From Paenibacillus xylanilyticus (lineage in GTDB: Bacteria > Bacillota > Bacilli > Paenibacillales > Paenibacillaceae): a stretch of DNA of 64,000 nucleotides. The stretch is from NCBI RefSeq assembly GCF_013359935.1, contig NZ_JABMCB010000201.1:372001-436000 (forward strand), written 5' to 3'. Below, piece after piece: positions 50,732 through 59,723 of the stretch (position 1 is the stretch's first letter; every line of letters begins with the position of its first letter). Below the pieces are notes generated by a model. It did not search any database. It had not been told where the DNA came from and was given only the letters and a program-made list of their open reading frames with translations. The position numbers and the translations under genes are program-made.

Positions 50732-51670
50732 ATGGTTGCAGCAGCATTTACGGTAATGTGTCTTATTTTTGGAACAACGTTTCTGGCGATTAAAATTGGA
50801 GTGGAGGCAGGCATGCCGCCTTTTCTATCGGCCGGATTGCGCTTTATTATTGCAGGGGCCTTGATGTTTGCATGGATGTGGATGAAAGGAAAGGTAAACC
50901 TGTCGCTGCTGTGGCGAAAAGAAATGCTCCTGACCGGAGCAGGACTGACCTTTGGCACGTTTGCGACCTTATACTGGGCGGAGCAATATGTAAGTTCTGG
51001 CGTAGGGGCCATCCTGTCGGCAACAGGACCGCTGATGATTATGGTGATGCAGACCGCTTTGTTACGGCAAAAAACATCTGCCCGCATGATTGCAGGCTGT
51101 CTGATCGGTTTCGGGGGAGTGGTTCTTGTCGTTTTACCGGGTGTAACCATTGGTGGAAGCTCACTGTGGCTATGGGGCTGTATCGCCGTTCTTGTTGGAG
51201 AAGTATGTTATTCTGCAGGTGCGCTCTACTCCAAAAAGGTGATAAACCAGTTCAAGGAAGCGAGTCCTGTGGCAATTAACGCGGTGCAGATGATGTACGG
51301 AGGCTTGTTGTTATCGGGACTCTCTGCCGTAACGGAATCGTGGAGCACAGCTGCGCTTGATTGGTCTCCGGCCGTTTTGTCCCTGATCTATTTGACGGTG
51401 ATCGGTTCAATGGTTGGACATAGCCTGTTCTACTGGATTATGTCCCGTACCAACCCGTTGTTCCCGGCAACCTGGTTGTATATTTCCCCTCCGATTGCGG
51501 TCGGCCTTGGAGCAGTGGTTTATAATGAACATGTAAGCTGGATCACCTGGATCGGTGTTGTGCTTATTGTTTCAGGCTTGCTGGCGATGAATGAGAAAGT
51601 GATGAGCTGGCTGAAAAAAGGAAAACAATCCAATTCCTTGGTGCATACTTCCAAACCTGTGGTAAAATAG
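50732..51670 (+). CDS. EamA-family transporter (drug/metabolite exporter)
   Basis: A 312-residue membrane protein with ten predicted segments in two EamA repeats (FLAIKIGVEAGMPPFLSAGL early; AVVYNEHVSWITWIGVVLIV late). Begins MVAAAFTVMCLIFGTTF. ATG 50732 follows AAGGAGGGG. Divergent from mocR, hence probably its target. Substrate unknown; amino acids or amines are common for this family. Confidence 0.88.
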   Translation: MVAAAFTVMCLIFGTTFLAIKIGVEAGMPPFLSAGLRFIIAGALMFAWMWMKGKVNLSLLWRKEMLLTGAGLTFGTFATLYWAEQYVSSGVGAILSATGPLMIMVMQTALLRQKTSARMIAGCLIGFGGVVLVVLPGVTIGGSSLWLWGCIAVLVGEVCYSAGALYSKKVINQFKEASPVAINAVQMMYGGLLLSGLSAVTESWSTAALDWSPAVLSLIYLTVIGSMVGHSLFYWIMSRTNPLFPATWLYISPPIAVGLGAVVYNEHVSWITWIGVVLIVSGLLAMNEKVMSWLKKGKQSNSLVHTSKPVVK

Positions 51671-51710
51671 GCATTACTATTTTTACATAGGAATGAGGCG
51701 AGGAATAAAG

Positions 51711-52025
51711 TTGAATAGACAGAGACTCGGTGCGATATTTCTGTTTGCGGGAATTTTCCTTTATGGCATTATTCATATTGCAGCTGTTATACATGTCCCG
51801 TTAGTAACCGTCTGGGCGACCAGATGGGGGCGTTATTTGGAAGCTGTGTCCGAGACAGGTGGCCTCATTGGATTGGTTGTGGCGATCTTATTGTTTGTTG
51901 CAGGCGTGGTAATTCTGTTGACTGTTCTCATGGCTGATTTCCCCAAAGGGAAAATGATGCAAGAGATAAGGGAGCGGAACCGTGAGTTTGAGGAACGGTA
52001 CGGAAACAACATACGAAATTCATAA
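51711..52025 (+). CDS. Small membrane protein of unknown function
   Basis: A 104-residue protein with two strong hydrophobic segments (LGAIFLFAGIFLYGIIHIAA and GGLIGLVVAILLFVAGVVIL) and a charged C-terminal helix (KMMQEIRERNREFEERYG). TTG 51711 follows GAGGCGAGGAA; ATG 51693 adds six residues. It lies 40 bp after the EamA gene on the same strand. Not recognised. Confidence 0.6.
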   Translation: MNRQRLGAIFLFAGIFLYGIIHIAAVIHVPLVTVWATRWGRYLEAVSETGGLIGLVVAILLFVAGVVILLTVLMADFPKGKMMQEIRERNREFEERYGNNIRNS

Positions 52026-52101
52026 CTTAATTCAATGTTGAATGACTTCCACATATGGGGGGCATCCCGATATCAATAGAGATGAATTTTAGGATATCAA
52101 C

Positions 52102-52155
52102 AAAAAAACAGCCTCTGGTTCAGCGAATTTATTCGCTGCCCAAGGCTGTTTTTTG
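52102..52155. terminator. Bidirectional terminator between 51711 gene and HAD gene
   Basis: ACAGCCT...AGCGAAT / ATTCGCT...AGGCTGT with A-tract on the left and T-tract on the right. Confidence 0.9.
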
Positions 52156-52182
52156 CTTACAATATTACCTATCGTTCTCGTA

Positions 52183-52986
52183 TTACTCCGCGTTCAGCAC
52201 AAATTTCTCAATGACCTGCTTCACGCCGTCTTCGTTGTTGCTTGCCGTAATGTAATCTGCCAGCTCTTTGAGGGCAGGGATCGCATTACCCATTGCTACG
52301 CCAAGGCCTGCGACTTCCAACATCTCATGGTCATTCCAGGAATCCCCGATCGCAATGCACTCGCTCAGTTGGTGGCCAAAGTGATCCGCCAAGAAGGTGA
52401 GTGCATGGCCTTTCGTTCCCTCGCGATGCATGATTTCGAGGAAGTATGGTTTAGACTTGGTGATATGCACTTCAGATCCGAGAAGCTCACGCAGATCAGC
52501 TGCCACCTCATCGAGATAATCCGGCTCATCAATGATGAGCAATTTCGGTGTTTTTTGCTCAATGACCTTAATGAAATCCGGTTCGATATGGTACTGAGTA
52601 CCATTCAGTTTGGCATAGTCACGCAGCTTGTCATTTTCTTCACGGGCATACAGCTTATCATCAATGTACGTTTGCAGATGCAAATTATGCTCCAGGCAAT
52701 AGTCGAACAACTTACGGGAAGCGTCCTGTGGAACATAGCGCTCGTAGAGTACTTTTTCATCCAGCAAGTTTTTCACCAAGGCGCCTTGATACGTAATGAT
52801 TGGCACGTTCAGCTTCGTTTGGCGAGCGAGTGCCTGTGCAGAAGCATAGGCACGTCCTGTTGCTAGGGTAACGACTACACCATGGGCAACCGCTTGTTCC
52901 AGGGCAGTTTGTGTTGCTGGGGTTACTTCCTTGTTGTCGTTGATGAGGGTATCATCGATGTCGATTGCGATTAATTTGTAGGTCAT
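52183..52986 (-). CDS. Cof-type HAD phosphatase
   Basis: A 267-residue HAD IIB phosphatase. MTYKLIAIDIDDTLINDNKE gives motif I (DIDDT), TLATGRAYASA motif II, and IAIGDSWNDHEMLEVAGLGV motif IV. Start ATG 52986 after AAAGGAGAG; the open frame to 53052 is not supported. Typical substrates are sugar phosphates or FMN. A single gene. Confidence 0.92.
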   Translation of the reverse strand: MTYKLIAIDIDDTLINDNKEVTPATQTALEQAVAHGVVVTLATGRAYASAQALARQTKLNVPIITYQGALVKNLLDEKVLYERYVPQDASRKLFDYCLEHNLHLQTYIDDKLYAREENDKLRDYAKLNGTQYHIEPDFIKVIEQKTPKLLIIDEPDYLDEVAADLRELLGSEVHITKSKPYFLEIMHREGTKGHALTFLADHFGHQLSECIAIGDSWNDHEMLEVAGLGVAMGNAIPALKELADYITASNNEDGVKQVIEKFVLNAE

Positions 52987-53037
52987 CTGAGTTTCTCTCC
53001 TTTTATCTGTATCTATAATATGAACGAATGGATATGA

Positions 53038-53187
53038 ATTACACGAGACCACTCCAAATGCAGAATCATCTTTCGATCGCTGTTATCCCCGGATTTCTTG
53101 AATCCTTTATACAATGGGGAAATCTGGGGATAAAGGCGAACGCTTCGCTTCTTAAGATTGATTCTACTTTTTCCGTTAAAGTGTAAT
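53038..53187 (-). repeat. Dispersed palindromic repeat, copy C
   Basis: 150 bp bounded by perfect inverted ends ATTACAC and GTGTAAT. In its own orientation (minus strand) it reads CGCCTTTATCCCCAGATTT ... AAATCCGGGGATAACAG, a near-perfect inverted pair, then CGATCG and the conserved right end. The cleanest of the copies, standing between a HAD gene and lplA. Confidence 0.8.
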
Positions 53188-53224
53188 CCTGGAATACGTT
53201 CTAAAATTATGCTCACATCTAAGT

Positions 53225-54226
53225 CTATTCTTCGAGGAAAACGAGGCCGATAAAGTCCTCAAGCTCCAGATTGCCGAAGTAGTGTTTCACATCAAGGCCT
53301 TCAAGCGCTGTACGCACTTCGGATTCCTCATAACGCTTGCCACGCAGCATGTCTTCGATATCCGCCACATCACCTACGCCGAAGAAGTCACCGAAGATTT
53401 TGATATTCTCGATTCGTCCGTCCTTGATGTTCATGCGCAGATCAATAATGCCGACCGGAAATTTGCGGGTATGCTTCACATTGCTCTCCGGCGACAAACC
53501 ATAGTTCCAATCCCAGTTGCTGTAACGCTCGGCGGAGATTTCCTTGATCTTGTCCCAATCTTTCTCCGTGAGTTCATATTGGGGAACATCCTGCGGCTCC
53601 ATGCGGAAAATGTGACGTAACAGCTCGTCCCGGAATTGCTCAATGGTCAGGTTGCTGTCAATTAGATCCCGAATGTTGGCTACCCGGCTGCGTACGGATT
53701 TGGTGCTCTTGGATTTGAACTTCTCCGGATTTACGTTCAGGGATGCCTGCACGTGGTCCAGATTCAGGTCAAACATCAATGTCCCGTGACTGAACATGCG
53801 TCCGCGCGTGGAGAACTGGGCGTTACCCGAGATTTTCTTTTCTCCGACCTGAAGATCGTTGCGTCCAGTCAGTTCGGCATTGACACCAAGCTCCTGCAAA
53901 GCTTCCACAACAGGTTGAGTGAACTTGCGGAAGTTGTGGAAGGATTGGCCGTCATCCTTGGTAATAAAACTGAAATTGAGGTTGCCCAGATCGTGGTAGA
54001 CGGCTCCGCCACCCGAGAGGCGACGTACGACCTGCACGCCGTTATCCTGAACATATTCGATGTTAATCTCTTCAATGGTATTCTGATGTTTTCCGATAAT
54101 AATGGACGGGCGGTTGATGTAAAACAGCAGATAGCTGTCATCCATCGGCAGATGCTTCAGAATGTATTCCTCAATCGCGAGGTTTACAGAAGGATCTGTA
54201 ATGCCCTGGTTATCAACAAACAGCAT
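53225..54226 (-). CDS. lplA: Lipoate-protein ligase A
   Basis: A 333-residue lipoate ligase. RPSIIIGKHQNTIEEIN, VVRRLSGGGAVYHDLGNLNF and GRNDLQVGEKKISGNAQFST contain the ATP and lipoate sites, including the Lys of KKISGNA. A C-terminal adaptor-like domain of about 90 residues follows. The start is ATG 54226 after GGAGGA; an ATG at 54232 touches the site. It attaches scavenged lipoate to E2 and H proteins. A dispersed repeat lies beyond its 3' end. Confidence 0.94.
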   Translation of the reverse strand: MLFVDNQGITDPSVNLAIEEYILKHLPMDDSYLLFYINRPSIIIGKHQNTIEEINIEYVQDNGVQVVRRLSGGGAVYHDLGNLNFSFITKDDGQSFHNFRKFTQPVVEALQELGVNAELTGRNDLQVGEKKISGNAQFSTRGRMFSHGTLMFDLNLDHVQASLNVNPEKFKSKSTKSVRSRVANIRDLIDSNLTIEQFRDELLRHIFRMEPQDVPQYELTEKDWDKIKEISAERYSNWDWNYGLSPESNVKHTRKFPVGIIDLRMNIKDGRIENIKIFGDFFGVGDVADIEDMLRGKRYEESEVRTALEGLDVKHYFGNLELEDFIGLVFLEE

Positions 54227-54375
54227 GGTCATTCCTCCATTAATGTATGTGAGGGACGATTATCCCTTATGTAGTGTTACGCCTGCGAATCAAAATTCCT
54301 CTTCTATTGTAAACGAATTGTCGATTGGACACAAAGGAATTGAAGCAGGGAGCGCATCGCTCAGACAAATCAGGA

Positions 54376-54405
54376 TTGACCCATCACAGTCACGCCATCC
54401 ATAAT
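54376..54405 (+). promoter_or_regulatory. Candidate promoter of cobD operon
   Basis: TTGACC (54376-54381), 18-bp spacer, CATAAT (54400-54405), 33 bp before the cobD start. No B12 riboswitch lies in this leader. Confidence 0.5.
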
Positions 54406-54438
54406 AAAAATGACATGCAGAAAGGATGACGGACAAAA

Positions 54439-55569
54439 ATGAGCGGTTTCATTGAAGTTTTCGGACATGGCGGTGACGTGGAGACTGCTGCGTCAAGGTT
54501 TGGCGGGAATCCTGGGGATTTCCTCGATTTTAGTGCAAATATTAATCCTCTGGGTCCGCCCAAGGAAGTACTGAAGGCGTTGGAGCAGGGATTGCAAACA
54601 GTACTGCGTTACCCTGATCCCGCACACCGGGCTTTTAAATCATTGCTCGGCGAGCGTCTTGGCCTGTCAGAGGAGTACATATCTGTAGGCAATGGTGCTG
54701 CAGAAAGCATGGCTCTGATCTTGCTGGGGCTCTCACCCCGGAAGGTGGGCACAGTGGAACCCGGATTTTCGGAATACCGTTCCTTGTCCCGGCAATTCGG
54801 GGCAGAAGTACATCATGTCCTGGGACGGGAAGAACTTGAATGGCGAGCGTTGCCTGAGGATATCGAAAAACTGATGGAACAGGTGGATCTGCTATTCCTT
54901 GGACAGCCCAATAACCCTAATGGTGTGCAGTATCCCGTAGAAGTACTGCACCGGCTGGCTCGTCATGCAGAGAAGACGGATACCGTCCTGGTGATCGATG
55001 AGGCATTTATGGATTTTATCCCTGAAGCACGGCGACAATCCCTGGCTTCCCCATTACAGGAATATCCACAGGTCATCATCATTCGCTCGATGACCAAGTT
55101 TTATGCCATACCTGGCCTTCGGCTGGGCTACGCGATGGGGCGTCCGGATCTGATTCGTGCGATGACGGAGAAACAGGTGACCTGGAGTGTCAATGGACTG
55201 GCACTGATCGCGGGAGAAGCTTGTCTGTGCAGTGGGGAAGCCTTTGAACGGGATACACTGGAACAGGTTTCGCTTGAACGAGAGAAGTTGACGTCCGACC
55301 TGGAGACTTGTGGATTTGACGTGACACGCGGAGAAGCGAATTTCATACTGGCCCGTGTGCCGCAGCCGTGGACAGCGGCAACCATGCAGGCGGCTCTTGG
55401 GAAACGCGGTATTCTGATTCGCAGTTGTGCCATGTACCCGGGACTTGAAGAAAGACATATCCGTTTGGCGGTCAAGGACACGACGTCGAATCTTCGTCTG
55501 GTGAACGAAATTAAAGGTATCATCGGACAAACGATTCCGGGAATGACGGCAGGGGGGGCGGAGCAATGA
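54439..55569 (+). CDS. cobD: Threonine-phosphate decarboxylase CobD
   Basis: A 376-residue PLP enzyme giving (R)-1-amino-2-propanol phosphate for the nucleotide-loop arm of B12. Begins FIEVFGHGGDVETAASRFGG; the Lys region is IRSMTKFYAIPGLRLGYAMG, and LGQPNNPNGVQYP is the aminotransferase motif. Start ATG 54439; the AAAGGATG site lies rather far (about 12 bases) upstream. Overlaps cbiZ by four bases. First gene of the operon. Confidence 0.93.
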   Translation: MSGFIEVFGHGGDVETAASRFGGNPGDFLDFSANINPLGPPKEVLKALEQGLQTVLRYPDPAHRAFKSLLGERLGLSEEYISVGNGAAESMALILLGLSPRKVGTVEPGFSEYRSLSRQFGAEVHHVLGREELEWRALPEDIEKLMEQVDLLFLGQPNNPNGVQYPVEVLHRLARHAEKTDTVLVIDEAFMDFIPEARRQSLASPLQEYPQVIIIRSMTKFYAIPGLRLGYAMGRPDLIRAMTEKQVTWSVNGLALIAGEACLCSGEAFERDTLEQVSLEREKLTSDLETCGFDVTRGEANFILARVPQPWTAATMQAALGKRGILIRSCAMYPGLEERHIRLAVKDTTSNLRLVNEIKGIIGQTIPGMTAGGAEQ

Positions 55570-56360
55570 CGCTGCCATTTTTCCAGTACTATACCCATGC
55601 GAAAGCAGATCAAGACGAATATCGTTCTGCTGCATGGCCGGGGCTAACCATCCGTGCGCATGAGCGTCATATTCGAGCATCCATCCCTAATCGGGTAAAC
55701 GCCATTTCCAGTGCGGTGTACGGCGGTGGGATGATTGAACTGGATCGCATATTCAATATTTATGTGGACAAGCATTATCGTTGTGATGACCCACAGCGTG
55801 ATATTACAGACTTCCTGATGGGATGGGAGGAGCGTACAGCTGCATGTGCCGGATTACTGACAGCGGTTAAGCTTGCGCACACTTCCGTTCAGGAATATAT
55901 GGGCGATGAAGCAGGGATCTTGTGCTGTACCACAGCCGGGGTTTCAAATGCTGCGCGTGCTGGTTCTGCAAGATCGGTGTTTGATGCGGCGGGGAACATA
56001 ACTAAACCGGGTGAAGTTTCTGGCCTGCCCTATACGCCCGGAACGATTAATATCATGTTATGGATGAACGGCTACATGACACCCGGAGCAATGGTTAATG
56101 CCATTCAGACAGCCGTGGAAGCCAAAACGGCAGCGCTCGCGGATTATGGCGTGATGGATGCCGAGAACGGGCTAACGGCAACCGGAACGACAACGGATGC
56201 GATTGTGCTCGCCACAAGTCAGGTGGAGGAGAAACCACTGATCTCTTACGCCGGAACGGCTACGATGATTGGGGCAGCGATTGGGCGGCTGGTGTATGAC
56301 TCCATTACTGAAAGTTTGCAAGCCGGCCAGATTTGGAAAGAGAGGAACTGCAAGCGATGA
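55566..56360 (+). CDS. cbiZ: Adenosylcobinamide amidohydrolase CbiZ
   Basis: A 264-residue salvage enzyme that cuts the nucleotide arm off unusable cobamides, yielding cobyric acid. MIELDRIFNIYVDKHY, AGILCCTTAGVSNAARAGSA and GTINIMLWMNGYMTPGAM fit the CbiZ family, with the conserved Thr/Asp in TGTTTDAIVLAT. ATG 55566 overlaps cobD by four bases. Its presence shows remodelling of imported corrinoids. Confidence 0.85.
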   Translation: MTLPFFQYYTHAKADQDEYRSAAWPGLTIRAHERHIRASIPNRVNAISSAVYGGGMIELDRIFNIYVDKHYRCDDPQRDITDFLMGWEERTAACAGLLTAVKLAHTSVQEYMGDEAGILCCTTAGVSNAARAGSARSVFDAAGNITKPGEVSGLPYTPGTINIMLWMNGYMTPGAMVNAIQTAVEAKTAALADYGVMDAENGLTATGTTTDAIVLATSQVEEKPLISYAGTATMIGAAIGRLVYDSITESLQAGQIWKERNCKR

Positions 56361-57382
56361 TATCTCTGAGTCAATTGGCGGGCTGGCCGATCTGGACTGG
56401 AATGACAGGGGCCTGGATTATTTTGGCGGCATACATACTGGATCGCTTCATTGGAGACCCGCGCTGGATTCCCCACCCGGTGATCGGCATGGGAAAGGGG
56501 ATTTCTGCACTGGAGCGGGGGATCAGAAAACGAGTGAGCAGTGATCAGTGCCTTAAACGGGCTGGGGTCCTGTTTCCTATAGTCATTGCGGGTGGTTCCT
56601 TTGCGCTTACTTGGGGAGTGGTATACATACTTGGACTCATTCATCCCTTGGTTGCAGCTGCAGCTGAAGTGGTACTGATTGCCACCACCATTGCGTCCAA
56701 AGGACTGAAAGATGCAGGCATGGAAGTGTATCGTCATCTGAGTCAAAAGGATTGGCCTGCGGCGAGACGTTCACTCGGCATGATCGTAGGGCGTGATACA
56801 GCTCATCTGGATGAACCGGAGGTGGTACGGGGTACGGTGGAGACGGTAGCGGAAAATATTGTGGATGCCATCGTTTCTCCGCTATTCTATGCCCTGATTG
56901 GCGGTGCTCCGCTGGCGATGGCTTATCGGGCCGTGAATACGCTGGATTCCATGGTCGGCTATAAAAATGAAAAATATATGCATCTCGGCTGGGCATCCGC
57001 GCGTCTGGATGACTGGGCGAACTGGATTCCCGCACGGATTACCGCCTTGCTGCTGATAACGGGAGCATGGTTCATGAGGCTGGATGCAAAAGGCGCAGCA
57101 CGCATGGTACGCCGGGATGCCAGATTGCACCCCAGCCCAAACAGCGGATTTCCGGAGTCGGCGGTTGCGGGAGCTCTGGGCATCAGGCTTGGCGGACACA
57201 ACGTTTACCATGGCGTGGCTTCTTTTCGAGCCTATATGGGCGAGCAGACCCGGCTGATGGAAGCAGAGGATATCGTGCGCACCACACGTTTGATGTTTTG
57301 GTCGGCGGGGGCCTTTGTGCTGTTATGCTGGCTGACAGCACTCGTAATCTGGGCAGCAGGAGGCGCACTGTGGTGGAATTAA
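56357..57382 (+). CDS. cbiB: Adenosylcobinamide-phosphate synthase CbiB
   Basis: A 341-residue membrane enzyme attaching aminopropanol phosphate to cobyric acid. LDRFIGDPRWIPHPVIGMGK, VETVAENIVDAIVSPLFYAL and ARLDDWANWIPARITALLL are the family blocks. ATG 56357 overlaps the cbiZ stop; the longer form at 56333 is unlikely. About five membrane segments. It overlaps cobC by ten bases. Confidence 0.94.
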   Translation: MISLSQLAGWPIWTGMTGAWIILAAYILDRFIGDPRWIPHPVIGMGKGISALERGIRKRVSSDQCLKRAGVLFPIVIAGGSFALTWGVVYILGLIHPLVAAAAEVVLIATTIASKGLKDAGMEVYRHLSQKDWPAARRSLGMIVGRDTAHLDEPEVVRGTVETVAENIVDAIVSPLFYALIGGAPLAMAYRAVNTLDSMVGYKNEKYMHLGWASARLDDWANWIPARITALLLITGAWFMRLDAKGAARMVRRDARLHPSPNSGFPESAVAGALGIRLGGHNVYHGVASFRAYMGEQTRLMEAEDIVRTTRLMFWSAGAFVLLCWLTALVIWAAGGALWWN

Positions 57383-58020
57383 ACTGTGAACAGCATGGAA
57401 CTGAAATACGGGATATTGTGTTTATCCGTCATGGTACAACGTCTTGGAATGTTGAAAAAAGATATCTCGGACATACCGATATCGGTCTTCTGCCGGATGC
57501 AGAGAGGGAACTGGCACCGCTTCGCGAGTCCATTAGCCCCATCCGATGGGACACACTGTATAGCAGTGATCTGCTGCGCTGCCGGCAGACCCTGGAACGA
57601 ATCGCACCGATGCAAGCAGGACAAGCACAGCTTGATCCACGTCTGCGTGAGATTGATTTTGGGCAATGGGACGGGCTGACTTACGATCAGCTCAAGGACA
57701 ATCCGCACTACCGGGATTGGATAGATGCACCGCAGGATGTGACGCCACCGGGCGGCGAGCCTTGGCAGGCTTTTACTGCGAGGATTGACTCCTTTCTGAC
57801 GGATTGCCTGTTGTCCGCTTCGCCAGAGGTATATTCCGGAGAAAATATGGTTCCGGCGATAGCCGTGGTTACCCATGGCGGCGTAATTCGTTATGCGGTA
57901 TCACGTCTCATACCGGAACTGGGATTCTGGGACACACAGGTTATTCCGGGGCAAGCGATTAAGGTTCGGCTGGAAAAAAGCAAAAACAGCTGGGTATCAA
58001 GCAGGGTGTCTTTTCCATGA
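57373..58020 (+). CDS. cobC: Histidine phosphatase family protein, CobC-like
   Basis: A 215-residue histidine phosphatase. FIRHGTTSWNVEKRYLGHTD holds the catalytic RHG, VVTHGGVIRYAV the second His. Given its place in a B12 operon it is likely alpha-ribazole phosphatase, although the same fold serves other substrates. The start is GTG 57373 after GGAGGCGCACTGTG, overlapping cbiB. Last gene before the cobalamin riboswitch. A longer frame on the same strand from 57067 is not used. Confidence 0.8.
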   Translation: MELNCEQHGTEIRDIVFIRHGTTSWNVEKRYLGHTDIGLLPDAERELAPLRESISPIRWDTLYSSDLLRCRQTLERIAPMQAGQAQLDPRLREIDFGQWDGLTYDQLKDNPHYRDWIDAPQDVTPPGGEPWQAFTARIDSFLTDCLLSASPEVYSGENMVPAIAVVTHGGVIRYAVSRLIPELGFWDTQVIPGQAIKVRLEKSKNSWVSSRVSFP

Positions 58021-58183
58021 ATCGGGTTGTAAGGATGTGCAATATAACCTATAATCACAACAGAAGTGTGACTTCAGCATGGATACATCTTTGGTTATGC
58101 ACATAAGTGCTAACGGATGCGATATGCTCACTTGAATGGTTACAATATCAGCGACCACGGGTCCCGTGTGCATGCATCAAATG

Positions 58184-58345
58184 TCATCGAGTTTATACGA
58201 GCGATGAACGGCACAATGGGTGAAATAGGGAAGCCGGTGTGAATCCGGCACGGTCCCGCCACTGTAAATCAGGATGAGCAGTCCTGTAAGTCAGGTTACC
58301 TGCCCTGGACGTACAAACCGGTGTTCCTTCGAGGAAAGGACAGCG
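58184..58345 (+). promoter_or_regulatory. Cobalamin riboswitch
   Basis: Hairpin TCATCG/CGATGA at the 5' end, the core ATAGGGAAGCCGGTGTGAAT, CCGGCACGGTCCCGCCACTG, and the B12 box GTCAGGTTACCTGCC near 58289-58304. It binds adenosylcobalamin and turns off downstream btu and cob genes. A terminator follows at 58417. Confidence 0.95.
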
Positions 58346-58416
58346 TTTCGGGCAGTTCTATGCGCATGTACAGTGGTTACGCTGAAGATGTGCAGATCGC
58401 CATATGCGAGACGTCA

Positions 58417-58452
58417 TCCCTGATCCTGGCGTAAGGATCGGGGATTTTTTTG
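58417..58452 (+). terminator. Terminator after the cobalamin riboswitch
   Basis: TCCCTGATCC / GGATCGGGGA stem with a 7-base loop and seven T residues. It is the likely expression platform, or it ends the cobD operon transcript. Confidence 0.9.
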
Positions 58453-58474
58453 TTCATATAGGATGAACCGAAAT

Positions 58475-58627
58475 ATTCACACGTAACGAAGAGTGCAGAA
58501 CCAATCTGGAGAAGCGTAGCGCTCGCCTTTATCCCCGGATTTTCACGTTAATAAGAGAGAATCAAAAAAAAATCTGGGGATAACAGCGATCGGAAGATGG
58601 TACTGCAATCGTAGTGGCCTAGTGTGG
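58475..58627 (+). repeat. Dispersed palindromic repeat, copy B
   Basis: 153 bp. Begins near ATTCACAC, ends near GTGTGG. Inner arms TTTATCCCCGGATTTT and AAATCTGGGGATAACAG. It shares AGAAGCG-AGCG and GGAAGATGGTACTGCAATC with other copies. It sits between the riboswitch terminator and the btuF ribosome site. Confidence 0.8.
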
Positions 58628-58715
58628 TTTTCTAGGGTCATTTTATTTAGGAACACAAATTCAGGGGGAAACGGGTAAGGAGCACTACTTAAGAGAGAAC
58701 ATAGAGAAGGGGAGA

Positions 58716-59723
58716 ATGAACAACATGAATATCAAAAATTGGAAAAACGTAGCGTCACTGCTGAGTGCAGCGGCACTCGCACTGGCTTTGGCCGGATGTG
58801 GCAACGCAACAACTAACGAGGGCACAGGTGCTTCACAGCAGCCGGCACAGGAGCAATCCCAAGGCCAGGAGCAGACGGATCTCAAAACACAATATCCACT
58901 GACGGTAACCGATGCGACGGGTGAATCCTTTACGTTTGAGCAAGCGCCAGCCAAAATCGTATCCGTATCCCCGGCAGAAACCGAAACGCTGTTCGCACTC
59001 GGGCTGGACGAGCAGATTGTAGGGGTATCCGACTATGATGATTATCCTGAAGCCGCAACAACCAAAGCGAAAATGGGCGGCGTCTCGAAGCCAAACGAAG
59101 AGTCTATCATTGCTGCTGAAGCAGACATCGTATTTACAGGTATCTCAATGAGCGAAGATGCCGTGAAAAAGCTGCGTGAACTGGGTATCACCATTTTTAA
59201 AACCGATCCCAAATCGGTAGACGATGTAATGAACAACATCGAAACGTTTGGCAAAATCACGGATCATCAGGAGCAGGCACAGGAGCTCATCACCAAGATG
59301 AAACAGGATGTGGCGGACGTAACTGAAGCGGTGAAGGCTGTTAAGCCGGAAGAGAAGAAAAATGTTTACGTTGAATTCTCCCCAGGTTGGACGGTAGGTA
59401 AAGGTGAGTTCATGGACGAACTGATCACTGTTGCCGGTGGGATCAACGTTGCTTCCGACCTGGAAGGTTGGAATGAAATTAACGAAGAGAACATTATTGC
59501 TTCCAATCCGGATGTGATTTTGTACGCGAACGATGTCATTGATGAAAACTCCAAAACATTGGATCAAATCATCAAAGAGCGCAGCGGCTGGGATCAAATT
59601 ACAGCTGTGAAAGACGACGCAGTCATTGGCCTGGATGCCAACCTGCTGAGCCGTCCGGGACCACGCGTAACGGAAGGTTTGAAAGCTGTAGCCAAAGCGA
59701 TCTATCCTGATCTGTTCCAATGA
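58716..59723 (+). CDS. btuF: Corrinoid ABC transporter binding lipoprotein BtuF
   Basis: A 335-residue helical-backbone (cluster A-II) binding lipoprotein for B12. The lipobox LALAGC puts the lipid on C28. KIVSVSPAETETLFALGLDE and GVSDYDDYPEAATTK are typical of BtuF/YvrC, and the C-terminus has SRPGPRVTEGLKAVAKAIYP. ATG 58716 follows AAGGGG; ATG 58725 is an alternative. The stop overlaps btuC by four bases. Confidence 0.9.
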   Translation: MNNMNIKNWKNVASLLSAAALALALAGCGNATTNEGTGASQQPAQEQSQGQEQTDLKTQYPLTVTDATGESFTFEQAPAKIVSVSPAETETLFALGLDEQIVGVSDYDDYPEAATTKAKMGGVSKPNEESIIAAEADIVFTGISMSEDAVKKLRELGITIFKTDPKSVDDVMNNIETFGKITDHQEQAQELITKMKQDVADVTEAVKAVKPEEKKNVYVEFSPGWTVGKGEFMDELITVAGGINVASDLEGWNEINEENIIASNPDVILYANDVIDENSKTLDQIIKERSGWDQITAVKDDAVIGLDANLLSRPGPRVTEGLKAVAKAIYPDLFQ

